From assembly GCA_002490725.1 (NCBI GenBank), contig DKUN01000025.1:1-63711 (forward strand): a stretch of 63,711 bases of DNA, given 5' to 3'. Position numbers and translations under genes: made by a program. Source of the DNA: Porphyromonadaceae bacterium UBA7203. Its GTDB lineage: Bacteria > Bacteroidota > Bacteroidia > Bacteroidales > Muribaculaceae. This document shows positions 53,261 through 61,117 of this stretch, in pieces; position 1 is the first letter of the stretch, and the number at the start of each line of letters is the position of its first letter. A model generated the notes under the pieces. It did no database searches and had not been told where the DNA came from. It was given only the letters and a program-made list of their open reading frames with translations.

Positions 53261-54265
53261 TCAGTTAAAGTCAGGAATATCGGTTGTGCGTTCCTCCCAC
53301 GGACAAACAACGTAGCTTATAGTCGGGCGTGAGTCATGGTTTAGCCCGATGTTGATAACCACGTGTGTGTTGCGGGGCAGGTCGCGCATGTTGAGCGCCG
53401 CCTTCTGAATTGCAGATGTTCGCGTCAGTCTCAGCGTGGCCTGATAGCCGCTGTAGGTCGGGCCTTCGGCAATGTAATAGGGGCCTGCCTCGACGGTTTC
53501 CATTGCGCCGACGCTCATGGCGGTCACAAATGTTTTCGACGTGAGTTCGTCTGTCGAGGCGAGCACCTTGCCGCCAAACAGATACTGGCGTCCGGCCGCA
53601 CGGTCAAATCCAACGCTGTAAATGCTCTGCGCCATCGTTGAGGAATGGTTTGTTATGCGGTAGGTCAGCTTCACGGCCGCGCGCGTAATCGGCAGCGTGT
53701 GGCTGTAGGATGGCGCATTGCCGATTGCTACCGTGTGGATGTCGCTCATCACCAGCGGGCCGCTACTGGTTGAAGCCAGGCCGGTCATGGTCAGTGAGCG
53801 CACCTTTGCTATGTCGACATACTCGCCTGCCGAGGCGTTGATTCCTTCAAAAAACTCGCGGTTTTCGGTTTGGAGCGACATCTCGTTGGCAAGCAATATG
53901 ATTGTTTTCGTGTCGTTTGATTTTATCGGAAAGTCAACGCTGCGGCTAACCACTCCGTTTTCGGGTGTGGTCGACCAATATGAGTTGTGTTCAGCAAACC
54001 CGTTGCCGTCCAGTATGATGATGCGCAGCGACTGCATCAGTTCATTGACGTTTGACGGCAGTTCGTCGGGAGTGTAGCGGCCTGCAGGCTCGTCATAGTC
54101 AATCTGTCCGAGTTCCACACGCATTGACAGCACCGACACTTCGCCGTTGCCGCCCGACGGCTCGTCGGCAATAAACGCGCCGGCGGCCTGCTCGCCGCAC
54201 GATGTAGCGGCGAGCGCAGTCAGCGAGGCTGCAATCAGGTTCCGTATGTAGTCAGTGTGTTTCAA
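53261..54265 (-). CDS. Fimbrillin-like lipoprotein
   Basis: A 334-residue lipoprotein (lipobox LAATSC) with beta-sandwich fimbrillin features: SLRIIILDGNGFAEHN, PIKSNDTKTIILLANEM and RAAVKLTYRITNH by pattern, as in FimA/Mfa subunits. The C terminus ends SYVVCPWEERTTDIPDFN. The only sensible start is TTG at 54265, 9 bp after the mfa2 stop; no internal ATG precedes the signal peptide. Likely an accessory or tip subunit. Confidence 0.75.
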   Translation of the reverse strand: MKHTDYIRNLIAASLTALAATSCGEQAAGAFIADEPSGGNGEVSVLSMRVELGQIDYDEPAGRYTPDELPSNVNELMQSLRIIILDGNGFAEHNSYWSTTPENGVVSRSVDFPIKSNDTKTIILLANEMSLQTENREFFEGINASAGEYVDIAKVRSLTMTGLASTSSGPLVMSDIHTVAIGNAPSYSHTLPITRAAVKLTYRITNHSSTMAQSIYSVGFDRAAGRQYLFGGKVLASTDELTSKTFVTAMSVGAMETVEAGPYYIAEGPTYSGYQATLRLTRTSAIQKAALNMRDLPRNTHVVINIGLNHDSRPTISYVVCPWEERTTDIPDFN

Positions 54266-54274
54266 TTGCTAAGG

Positions 54275-55282
54275 TCAGAATTCTGTAGAGTTGAGTTTGA
54301 CAATCCAGCCGTTAACCACAATTCGGGTCTGAGACCAGCTCAGGTCCGATTTCAGGAAAAATGTCAGAGTCCAGCGGCTGCAGCGGTCAAGATACTCCTG
54401 GTCTGACCATCCTGCCTCGCGACCGCTCTTTCCCATCAGCAGATAGGTGTTGAGCGGAATATCCATTACCGTCCGGCCGCTTTCGCGGTGGGTGATTATC
54501 AGGTGTGCGTCGGTTGTTGTAAGCAGACGCGAGGTCGACAGGTCGGCAAATCCGACCGTTGCCATGTTGCCGCCGCTTGCCCTGTTGTTGCCGTCAGGTG
54601 TGTCGCTGACCGTTATCCGGCCGCGTGAATATGCAGTGTAATCTGTGCGCCCGGCGGCAGAGCTGCTATTGCTGTGATCGAGCGGATCGTTGCGGTCGGT
54701 AATGACCACGTCGAAGTCGCGCCCGTCGACAGGCGCGTTGCCGGTTTCCTGTAATAATATTCTGAAATGGTTGACCGTCTTGCTCATGTCGAGCGTCACG
54801 GCCGTCAGGTCGGTCGAATTCGGTGCGATGCTGAAATCCGCGCTCCCGTGAAAATGGTCGTGAAGCTGCTTGCCGGCCTGCCCGTCGAGCAGCCTCATGG
54901 TAATGTCTTTATAGTTAAAGCCTGCGGTCGGTTCAACCGCATGGCCGAACGATGCGGCCTCACACGCTATTCCGCCATATGCAATGGCATGGTAGCGGCC
55001 CGGGGCCAGCGCTATGTTCATTCGCCAGTTCTCGTCGCCGAGCTTTTCGCGTGAGCGCTCGGTAATCGTCTGCACGAAATTCCCGTCGGCTGTGAATATA
55101 TGCAGAGTCAGGCAGTCAACCTGCGCAGGGAAGGCATTGGCCGATTCGAGGTTGCGCGTATAGGTGAAGCGCATTTCCACGCCCTGCGGGCACGGTTCGA
55201 GTTCCTCGAACACGACTCCGCAGCTTGTCAGCCCTGTTGCGGCTGCCGTTGCTGTAATGAAGTGTTTGATGAATAAACGCAT
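54275..55282 (-). CDS. Mfa2/FimB family fimbrial anchor protein
   Basis: A 335-residue lipoprotein (lipobox GLTSC, with C21 or so) matching the Mfa2/FimB pattern: EPCPQGVEMRFTYTRNLESA, CLTLHIFTADGNFV and LAPGRYHAIAYGG. In P. gingivalis these proteins anchor the fimbria and limit its length. It ends EF like the major subunit. It lies after the major subunit gene, separated by 80 bp containing a strong hairpin. Confidence 0.85.
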   Translation of the reverse strand: MRLFIKHFITATAAATGLTSCGVVFEELEPCPQGVEMRFTYTRNLESANAFPAQVDCLTLHIFTADGNFVQTITERSREKLGDENWRMNIALAPGRYHAIAYGGIACEAASFGHAVEPTAGFNYKDITMRLLDGQAGKQLHDHFHGSADFSIAPNSTDLTAVTLDMSKTVNHFRILLQETGNAPVDGRDFDVVITDRNDPLDHSNSSSAAGRTDYTAYSRGRITVSDTPDGNNRASGGNMATVGFADLSTSRLLTTTDAHLIITHRESGRTVMDIPLNTYLLMGKSGREAGWSDQEYLDRCSRWTLTFFLKSDLSWSQTRIVVNGWIVKLNSTEF

Positions 55283-55310
55283 TTATGACCGTGGTAGGGA
55301 AGGAGAGAAA

Positions 55311-55342
55311 GAGCTCCGCGCGAGCAAAAATGCGCGGAGCTC
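55311..55342 (-). terminator. Intra-operon hairpin between major subunit and anchor genes
   Basis: GAGCTCCGCGC (55311-55321) and GCGCGGAGCTC (55332-55342) form a perfect 11-bp, GC-rich stem with a 10-nt loop. On the minus strand TTTCTCTCC follows. It is 21 bp after the mfa1 stop and probably acts as a partial terminator or 3'-end stabiliser. Confidence 0.7.
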
Positions 55343-55362
55343 GTTCAGGGTTAGTGTGTGTT

Positions 55363-56979
55363 TCAGAATTCGATGTTGTTTACGCGTACAACCCACGGTT
55401 TCACGGCTACGTTAAGGCTGAAATAAGCATCCCAGTCTTCAACTTTCTCATCAGGCTTGAAGCCGCCGAGTTTCTTAACGCCGGTTACGCTGAGTTTATA
55501 AACGTTGTTGCGCACTGTGGCGAACTCCATGACGCCGGTGGTTGTCGGGTTCTCGTCGTCGTTGTGGCGGTTGAAGTAGAAGTAGTAGCAGTAATACTTT
55601 CCGTCGGTTGACGGCTTGTAGGCGGTGAAACCTGCCGCTTCAACGGCTTCGTCTGAAATCGGAACGACGCTGTTGTCTGACTCGTTGATTGTGAATGCCT
55701 TGCTGTAGGCGGTGGCGAGGTTTGAAATGGGAGCTTTCTTGATGTCTTCCTGAATGGCGGCGATGCCGGTGTAGATGGTGTTGCCGAACAGATAAACCGT
55801 TGCCCCGTTCTCGGGGGTGTTGGCGCCGTCGAAAATAATCTCGGCTTCGAATATGGCGCCGGTGGTCGAGTTGATTGAGAGCTCGGTCGAGCCGTTCGTA
55901 CTGTTTTCGGTAGCATAGCGCCATATATAGTAGCCCTCCTTGTCGGCAATGTTCTCGCCCCAGCCTTCGTCTATGTCGGCGGTGCCGGAAACTATGGCGT
56001 CAAGGCTTGTCCAGTCGAGGCTTTTGTAGGCTTCGTCGCCGTGATAGATGGCTGCGGGCAGTCCGTAGGCATAAGTGGCGTCGGCGGGGGTCACTACATA
56101 GCTGTCGATTGCAGTGGTTTCCATGCCGGTCAGGCCGGGGCAGAGGCCTTTGTCGCTGGTGCGGGGCAGGTAGTAGAACTCGTTGCGCATGTTCACCAAG
56201 GCCACGTTGGTCATGTGTACCTTGGCCACTACGTCATCGTCAGTCGGGTTGATTACCTGAGCATCGTAGATGGCATAGGTGTTGATGCCGAATTTCGGGG
56301 TCTTGTCGGCCTGTTTGGGCGAGCCGTCTTTGTAGTCAAAGCGCACCGCCGAGCGGATAACGTCGACCGTGCCGAGGTCAAGAGCGTTAGACGCTGAGTT
56401 GTAGGTCTTGATTTCTTCTTCGCCGGGAAGTGTCTTTTCAAGTACCTGTACGTTGGTCATCAGGAAGCCGTTGGCGCTCCATGTGCTTTCGTAATCGCCG
56501 TTGCAGATAGCGTCGAAAAATGTGTTTTTGTCGTTGCCCGGGGTGGTGATGACGCTGCGGATTGCCTCGGTCGGGTTGCAATAGGCGAACACATATACGC
56601 TCTTGCCTGCCTGGCTGATCAGATTCTCTTTTTCCTGGAACACGACTGTGTGTCGGGTGGCGTCATTGCCTGGAGCGCTTACAGATGCGTCGCTCAGGGC
56701 ATAGGTCAGATATGAATAGTTGTCGCCCTCTTTGGTTGCGAGCACAACCAGAATCGAGCCGACCTTGTTTTCATAGTCCTGTCCTACTTCTTCGCCCTCC
56801 TTCACTATTGAGCGACTTGCCGGCAGGTGAAAGCGGATCGATGAATAAATAGCGTCGTTACTACCTTCGTTGGTGCCTGAATCCATTACGGTGGCCATTT
56901 CGGGGTTTTCCGATGTGCAAGCGGCTAATCCCAGCGACAGTGCTGCCATGCCGGCCATCAGGCTTTTCAGATGTTTCAT
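55363..56979 (-). CDS. Mfa1 family fimbrial major subunit
   Basis: A 538-residue lipoprotein (lipobox GLAAC, C20) of the Mfa1 type. The N-terminal lead includes FHLPASRSIVKEGEEVG, where an arginine could be the protease-processing site before assembly by strand exchange. SSIRFHLPASRS, VYVFAYCNPTEAIRSV and the C-terminal WVVRVNNIEF are family-like. The start at 56979 is the ATG before MKHLKSLMAG; the upstream extension overlaps the DUF3868 gene. Shaft of the fimbria, exported to the cell surface. Confidence 0.85.
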   Translation of the reverse strand: MKHLKSLMAGMAALSLGLAACTSENPEMATVMDSGTNEGSNDAIYSSIRFHLPASRSIVKEGEEVGQDYENKVGSILVVLATKEGDNYSYLTYALSDASVSAPGNDATRHTVVFQEKENLISQAGKSVYVFAYCNPTEAIRSVITTPGNDKNTFFDAICNGDYESTWSANGFLMTNVQVLEKTLPGEEEIKTYNSASNALDLGTVDVIRSAVRFDYKDGSPKQADKTPKFGINTYAIYDAQVINPTDDDVVAKVHMTNVALVNMRNEFYYLPRTSDKGLCPGLTGMETTAIDSYVVTPADATYAYGLPAAIYHGDEAYKSLDWTSLDAIVSGTADIDEGWGENIADKEGYYIWRYATENSTNGSTELSINSTTGAIFEAEIIFDGANTPENGATVYLFGNTIYTGIAAIQEDIKKAPISNLATAYSKAFTINESDNSVVPISDEAVEAAGFTAYKPSTDGKYYCYYFYFNRHNDDENPTTTGVMEFATVRNNVYKLSVTGVKKLGGFKPDEKVEDWDAYFSLNVAVKPWVVRVNNIEF

Positions 56980-57017
56980 GTTGTTTTTTTTGATTAGTAT
57001 GTGATTGGTAATGTTGC

Positions 57018-58370
57018 CTATTGTTTCTTGTCGGGATAAGTGACGGTCAGTTGAGGCTTGCCGGTGCGTTCGAGGCGGGCTCTCATCAGCGCTGTGCGTC
57101 CGTTGTCGGCACATCTGCTCAGAAAGTAGCGTGCCGAGGCGTGGTCGCCGTTGTTCAGAGCATATGCCGCCGCGTTCATGTTGAGCGTTTCGTTGTCGGG
57201 GTGCATCCTTACGGCTGTCATGATCACGTTGCCATATGCTTCCGAGCCCAGCTCATACATTCCCGCAAGTACCATTAGCTCATGCAGGCTCAGATTTGCA
57301 GGGGTTGTGGCAAATACGCGCTTTATTTCTTCCGGGTCGGAATATTGTCTGATTTTATATCTCACCGTGTAGTCTGAATGGCGGAGCGACGGATAGATAC
57401 TGTCGAGCATTATCGCATAGGAGCGCGGAAAACTACGGCGCAGATTCTGTTCTTTCCGGTCAAGGTCGGCCGACGGAGTGTCTATCGCCGCGAGTATATC
57501 ATCTTTGTCGGGCAGATCTGATGCTTCGACAGCAAGCCGCAGGCCCTCCCAGTCTTCAGGCTCATAGGCCGTGTGGAAGCGGGTGCCTTCACTGCCGTGA
57601 CGCGCGCGAACATATTCTGTCAGGGCTTTGGTACGCCCTATGGCGAGCCGCTCGTTGTTGGCATACGAACCTTCAGGCGACGCATATCCCTTGATGGTGA
57701 TGTCGGTTATCGATGCGTCGGGATTGCTCTTTACTGTGTCGATGGTCGCTATGATGCGCGCAAGTTCAATGCTGTTGCGCCGATAATCATCATGTATTTC
57801 CGTGCGGTTGACAGGAAAGTCTATGAACGCCGAGCCGCAAATCTCGTTGTATTTCTCGTCGGCGGCAACCTCGGGCAGCACGTAGAAATCGTCGCCTATT
57901 ACTATTTCAGGTTCCGTAGATATTATGGCGATAGCCTCTTCAGTGGTGCCTTCGCTGCGGTCGCAGCATCCTTTTTCAGTGGCTGTGATGCTGATGGTCG
58001 AGTTGCCGAACCAGGGGCGGAGGGGCGTGCTTGCACTGTAGTGTTCTTCGCTGTGTGACGTTGCGCTCACAGCCATTGCGTCGGAGTCGGCCACGCGCAT
58101 GCCACGCTCATGCATTATCCGGCGGTTGCGGCCGCAAATGACTATCGGGGCGAACGTAAACGTCGAGTCGCCGCCGACTATTAGCGGGGTCAGCTTCAGT
58201 TCGTTGTTGCTCTTCAGCTTATAGGCGTCGGGGTGAAAGCTGAAATGCAGGGTCAGAATGTTCCGTTCAGGGTCTATGTCGACTCTGACGCCATCGGCCT
58301 GCGGTTTTGCCGCTCCCGCCAACGCCGACACGGCTGTCGCCGCTAAGATTGCTAAAGTTGCTGCTTTCAT
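57018..58370 (-). CDS. DUF3868 / OmpA-like fimbrial accessory protein
   Basis: A 450-residue periplasmic protein with a signal peptide (MKAATLAILAATAVSALAGA). The N-terminal domain (20-110) matches DUF3868, seen beside Bacteroidales fimbrial genes. An OmpA-like segment near 225 (ITIKGYASPEGSYANNERLA) suggests peptidoglycan binding. The C-terminal part has helical repeats (EAYGNVIMTAVRMHPDNETL) resembling TPRs. It starts one base after the DUF3575 stop and lies 38 bp from mfa1. Confidence 0.8.
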   Translation of the reverse strand: MKAATLAILAATAVSALAGAAKPQADGVRVDIDPERNILTLHFSFHPDAYKLKSNNELKLTPLIVGGDSTFTFAPIVICGRNRRIMHERGMRVADSDAMAVSATSHSEEHYSASTPLRPWFGNSTISITATEKGCCDRSEGTTEEAIAIISTEPEIVIGDDFYVLPEVAADEKYNEICGSAFIDFPVNRTEIHDDYRRNSIELARIIATIDTVKSNPDASITDITIKGYASPEGSYANNERLAIGRTKALTEYVRARHGSEGTRFHTAYEPEDWEGLRLAVEASDLPDKDDILAAIDTPSADLDRKEQNLRRSFPRSYAIMLDSIYPSLRHSDYTVRYKIRQYSDPEEIKRVFATTPANLSLHELMVLAGMYELGSEAYGNVIMTAVRMHPDNETLNMNAAAYALNNGDHASARYFLSRCADNGRTALMRARLERTGKPQLTVTYPDKKQ

Positions 58371-58371
58371 C

Positions 58372-58917
58372 TCAGAACACGTAAATCAGGTTGATTGCCG
58401 CTTTTGTCGGGCCGACATAGTTATAGACTCGGTCGTGCTCGAGTTTCGTGCCGCACGTGGCGCATGGAAACGCGTCATAGCGCGTGTAGATCCATCCTGC
58501 GCCGATTTCGGCCTCGAGGCTCCAGCGGCGGTTCAGCATCCACGTGTAACCGTAGGCTATGCCCGCACCCGCCCCGCGGCCCTGATAGCGCTTGTCGTTT
58601 ATGGGCGCGAAATTAAACTCTCCGCCAATTAAGTGCACGCCCGCAAAGTGGCCTGTAAACCGCTCGCAGAACCAGTAGCGAGCCTCGGGTTGAACAAGCC
58701 AGTGTCGCCACTGTCTGTCGCCGATGCGCCAGTTGTTGAAATTGCCGCTGACATCTATCGACCAGCGCTGCGCCACTCCGGCCTCAACCCCGAGATTCAC
58801 GCTCAGGCCCGCGTCATACAGCAGATTGCTTTTGACCGCAAATCCGCCCGGTCGCGCTGTCGGCGCGATGTAGACCAGAATTATGCTTGCAAGGGCCGGA
58901 ATCAGTAGCTTTGACAT
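58372..58917 (-). CDS. DUF3575 outer-membrane protein
   Basis: A 181-residue barrel-like protein matching DUF3575 (FAVKSNLLYDAGLSVNLGVE; WLVQPEARYWFCERFTGHF; GAGIAYGYTWMLNRRWSLE) with aromatic C terminus IYVF. The N terminus is a signal peptide or anchor. Always near fimbrial genes in Bacteroidales, perhaps as an outer-membrane assembly partner of the DUF3868 protein. First gene of the fimbrial operon. Confidence 0.82.
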   Translation of the reverse strand: MSKLLIPALASIILVYIAPTARPGGFAVKSNLLYDAGLSVNLGVEAGVAQRWSIDVSGNFNNWRIGDRQWRHWLVQPEARYWFCERFTGHFAGVHLIGGEFNFAPINDKRYQGRGAGAGIAYGYTWMLNRRWSLEAEIGAGWIYTRYDAFPCATCGTKLEHDRVYNYVGPTKAAINLIYVF

Positions 58918-58955
58918 ACCTTAAGTAAGCGATTGGTTTTGATTAAACTTGGCTG

Positions 58956-58987
58956 CAAAGGTCTGCATATTGTTCATAGATATGCAA
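58956..58987 (-). promoter_or_regulatory. Fimbrial operon promoter
   Basis: Minus strand: TTG (58987-58985), 21 nt, GACCTTTG (58963-58956), 39 bp before the DUF3575 ATG. The -7 box departs from TAnnTTTG at its first base (GA), which would make it weak and activator-dependent. Confidence 0.5.
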
Positions 58988-59011
58988 TAGACACAATAGA
59001 CAAGCGATAGA
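58985..59011. repeat. Tandem 9-bp repeats upstream of the fimbrial operon
   Basis: CAATAGACA occurs twice head to tail (58985-58993 and 58994-59002) and is followed by the related AGCGATAGA (59003-59011). The first copy overlaps the -33 box of the fimbrial operon on the minus strand. Candidate regulator binding site. Confidence 0.7.
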
Positions 59012-59047
59012 TTTCGGCGATGTTGCTGCCGGAATCATTAGATTTGC

Positions 59048-59079
59048 TTTGTTTCGATTGAGGTTTTTTCTTAAATTTG
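59048..59079 (+). promoter_or_regulatory. Promoter for the TPR regulator
   Basis: Plus strand: TTTG (59048-59051), 20 nt, TAAATTTG (59072-59079), 72 bp before the ATG at 59152. Consensus-like, so probably active without an activator. Confidence 0.7.
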
Positions 59080-59151
59080 CACAACAAAGATTTGTAATCA
59101 TATATAATAATAGTAAGACACACTCACGTTTTCTCTTACCTTACGTCATAA

Positions 59152-60732
59152 ATGAAACCGATATTAAGGATTGCTTTACTCTTGATATTGTTAGGTGCGT
59201 GCACTACACACGTCACACACAACGGCGCGGATTCAACCGGCTCTGATAGGGGCGACACTCTATCGCTCACGGCCCGAGCCTGGATTATGCGCGACTCCGG
59301 GGCTTGCGCCTCAGAGTTTCTTGCCGTTCAGCAAATGGCCGTCGACCAGCTCCGCCGTGGAGAGTCGCCCGACCCGGCTGTGGCCGTTCTTGACCAGATG
59401 GGGCTATTCTCCTATGTCGTCGGCGACTTCGTTTCCGCCGCCGACTATTATCGCGAAGCCATCGACTCTCTCAGCGTCATTCCTTTCAATGAGCGCCCTG
59501 AGGAGGCCATACAGCTTTTCGGCGACATCAGCCTCCTTTATTCAGAAATCGGAATGACCGACGAGGCCGTCGCCTATAGCGACAGCGCCATAGCCCAGAG
59601 CATATGCCTCAACGGACGCCTTCTTCCCGACGTCTACCGTTTCCGCAGCGATGTCCTTCTCCAGGCCGGTGACACTGCCGGAGCTCTGCAATGTTTCTCC
59701 CTCGCTCTCGACGCCATCGACAAATATCCGACAATGATCGACAAAGACACTTTGCGTCGCCTTGTAGAATGCGGCAAGGCGTCCATGATGCTCTGTGATG
59801 ACAACATCAATCCGGCCGATCTGCAGTGGGCCGTTTCCACTCTGGAGCGGTCGCGCGACTTTGACTGGAACGACGCCTCTCCGCAGCTCTACCACCTCGG
59901 CCTCGGCTATGTTCGCCAAGGTCACGTTGCCCGCGGCATATCGCTCATGGAGCAGTCGGTTCGCGAACTCGCCGCCCGCGATGACCTCGACGCGCTCCAC
60001 AGCGCCATGACGGGCCTCATGGATGTTTATGCGTGCAATGGCATGGGCGACAAGATTGCCGGTCTCTATCCGCGCTATATGGCCTTGAACGACTCACTGC
60101 TCAGCATTAAGAAGGCTCACTTCATTATCGGAGCCAGAATTCGCCACAATGCCGAAATTCACGCCAACAACAACCGCCTGCTCGGCCGCCAGCTCATGTT
60201 CGAGCGCCGCGCGCGCACGCGCACTCTGGCAATGGTCATGCTCCTGGTTCTGACTTTTGTCATGGGCTCGCTTCTTTTCTCTCGCCAGTATCGCGAGGTG
60301 CGCAAGGTTTCGCGTAAAAAAGACTCGCGCATAACCAAGCTGACCCATGCTCATAACGAGCTTTCCAATCAGGTCAAAACTCTTCGCTCAAACATTAACG
60401 GCAACATGTATGGCAACAGCCGTGTTCTCGCAGAGCCTCACCATCTCGACGGCGAAGAGCAGGGTAAATTCCGCCGTGCGTTCGTTTCGCTCTATCCTCA
60501 CTTCATTGAGGCTCTCAAAAACCGCTTTCCCGCGCTCACGCCCAACGACGAGCTTCTCTGCATGCTCATCTACCTTAAGCACACAACCGCCGAGATAACC
60601 GTTTTTCTCGGCATCTCACACACCAGCGTAAACACTGCCCGCTATCGCCTCCGTCAGAAACTTAATCTTACTAAAGAGCAGACTCTCGACGATTATCTGG
60701 CGAAAATTACCCCCCCCCATCTCGGCAGATAA
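59152..60732 (+). CDS. Membrane-tethered TPR regulator with LuxR-like HTH
   Basis: A 526-residue predicted sensor-regulator. N-terminal lipobox-like segment (LLGAC). Residues 50-340 are helical TPR-like repeats (FVSAADYYREAIDSL; AGALQCFSLALDAI) on the outer side. One membrane helix lies at about 358-376 (LAMVMLLVLTFVMGSLLF), followed by a coiled coil (400-440) and a C-terminal LuxR-like HTH (about 470-515, TAEITVFLGISHTSVNTA). Such proteins are common in Bacteroidales and their ligands are mostly unknown. It is divergent from the fimbrial operon, which it may control (inference). A run of nine C lies near the 3' end. Confidence 0.85.
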   Translation: MKPILRIALLLILLGACTTHVTHNGADSTGSDRGDTLSLTARAWIMRDSGACASEFLAVQQMAVDQLRRGESPDPAVAVLDQMGLFSYVVGDFVSAADYYREAIDSLSVIPFNERPEEAIQLFGDISLLYSEIGMTDEAVAYSDSAIAQSICLNGRLLPDVYRFRSDVLLQAGDTAGALQCFSLALDAIDKYPTMIDKDTLRRLVECGKASMMLCDDNINPADLQWAVSTLERSRDFDWNDASPQLYHLGLGYVRQGHVARGISLMEQSVRELAARDDLDALHSAMTGLMDVYACNGMGDKIAGLYPRYMALNDSLLSIKKAHFIIGARIRHNAEIHANNNRLLGRQLMFERRARTRTLAMVMLLVLTFVMGSLLFSRQYREVRKVSRKKDSRITKLTHAHNELSNQVKTLRSNINGNMYGNSRVLAEPHHLDGEEQGKFRRAFVSLYPHFIEALKNRFPALTPNDELLCMLIYLKHTTAEITVFLGISHTSVNTARYRLRQKLNLTKEQTLDDYLAKITPPHLGR

Positions 60733-60788
60733 TATATTGTAAAAGAGCGGTTTAGCGGTCAAGGATTGCTGCCGTTATTCCTAAAAGA

Positions 60789-60821
60789 AGAGGAGGCGCG
60801 TCATCTCGACGAGCCTCCTCT
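60789..60821. terminator. Bidirectional hairpin terminator
   Basis: AGAGGAGGC (60789-60797) pairs with GCCTCCTCT (60813-60821). It lies 56 bp after the TPR regulator stop. On the minus strand it is followed by TCTTTTAG, which is T-rich, so it could also end a leftward transcript from the promoter at 60962-60932. Confidence 0.7.
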
Positions 60822-61085
60822 CAGGGATTTTACGGTAGTACTTAAATGCTATTATTCGTTATGTCTAAGCCTATTGTATATAGTACACTTAAAATGAAAA
60901 AGATTTGTTCTCTGTGTTGCTTTTTACACTGCAAAGATACAACCGATTTTCATACGTGTCAAGTAAAATGCTATTTAACATATATTGGTCAAAATGTCTA
61001 AAAACCTACTACAAAAGTCTTATATGCTTTATAAAGTTGCAAAACGATTGCCTTTTCATGGCAAAATGCTACTGAATCGGTCTTA
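60822..61085. other. Gene-free convergent gap
   Basis: The 385-bp gap between the TPR regulator (+) and the GNAT gene (-) is AT-rich and without convincing coding frames. It contains the terminator at 60789-60821, an orphan minus-strand promoter (60962-60932), and three degenerate copies of AAATGCTA (60844, 60966, 61064), two of them followed by ATGTCTAA. I see no tRNA or known RNA. Confidence 0.6.
60932..60962 (-). promoter_or_regulatory. Orphan promoter, candidate ncRNA start
   Basis: Minus strand: TTG (60962-60960), 20 nt, TATCTTTG (60939-60932). It points toward the hairpin at 60821-60789 and no gene lies on this strand in between, giving a possible transcript of about 140 nt. Confidence 0.5.
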
Positions 61086-61113
61086 TTTTTAAACATTAGC
61101 CGCATGTTAAAAA
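61086..61113 (-). terminator. Possible A/T-rich hairpin after the GNAT gene
   Basis: TTTTTAAACAT pairs with ATGTTAAAAA with one bulged base, 4 bp after the stop at 61118. Weak stem, no long U tract. Confidence 0.35.
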
Positions 61114-61117
61114 GTGT

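Noticed and set aside
58918..59151. Invertible promoter for phase-variable fimbriae
   Set aside because: No inverted repeats flank the fimbrial promoter and no recombinase gene is nearby.
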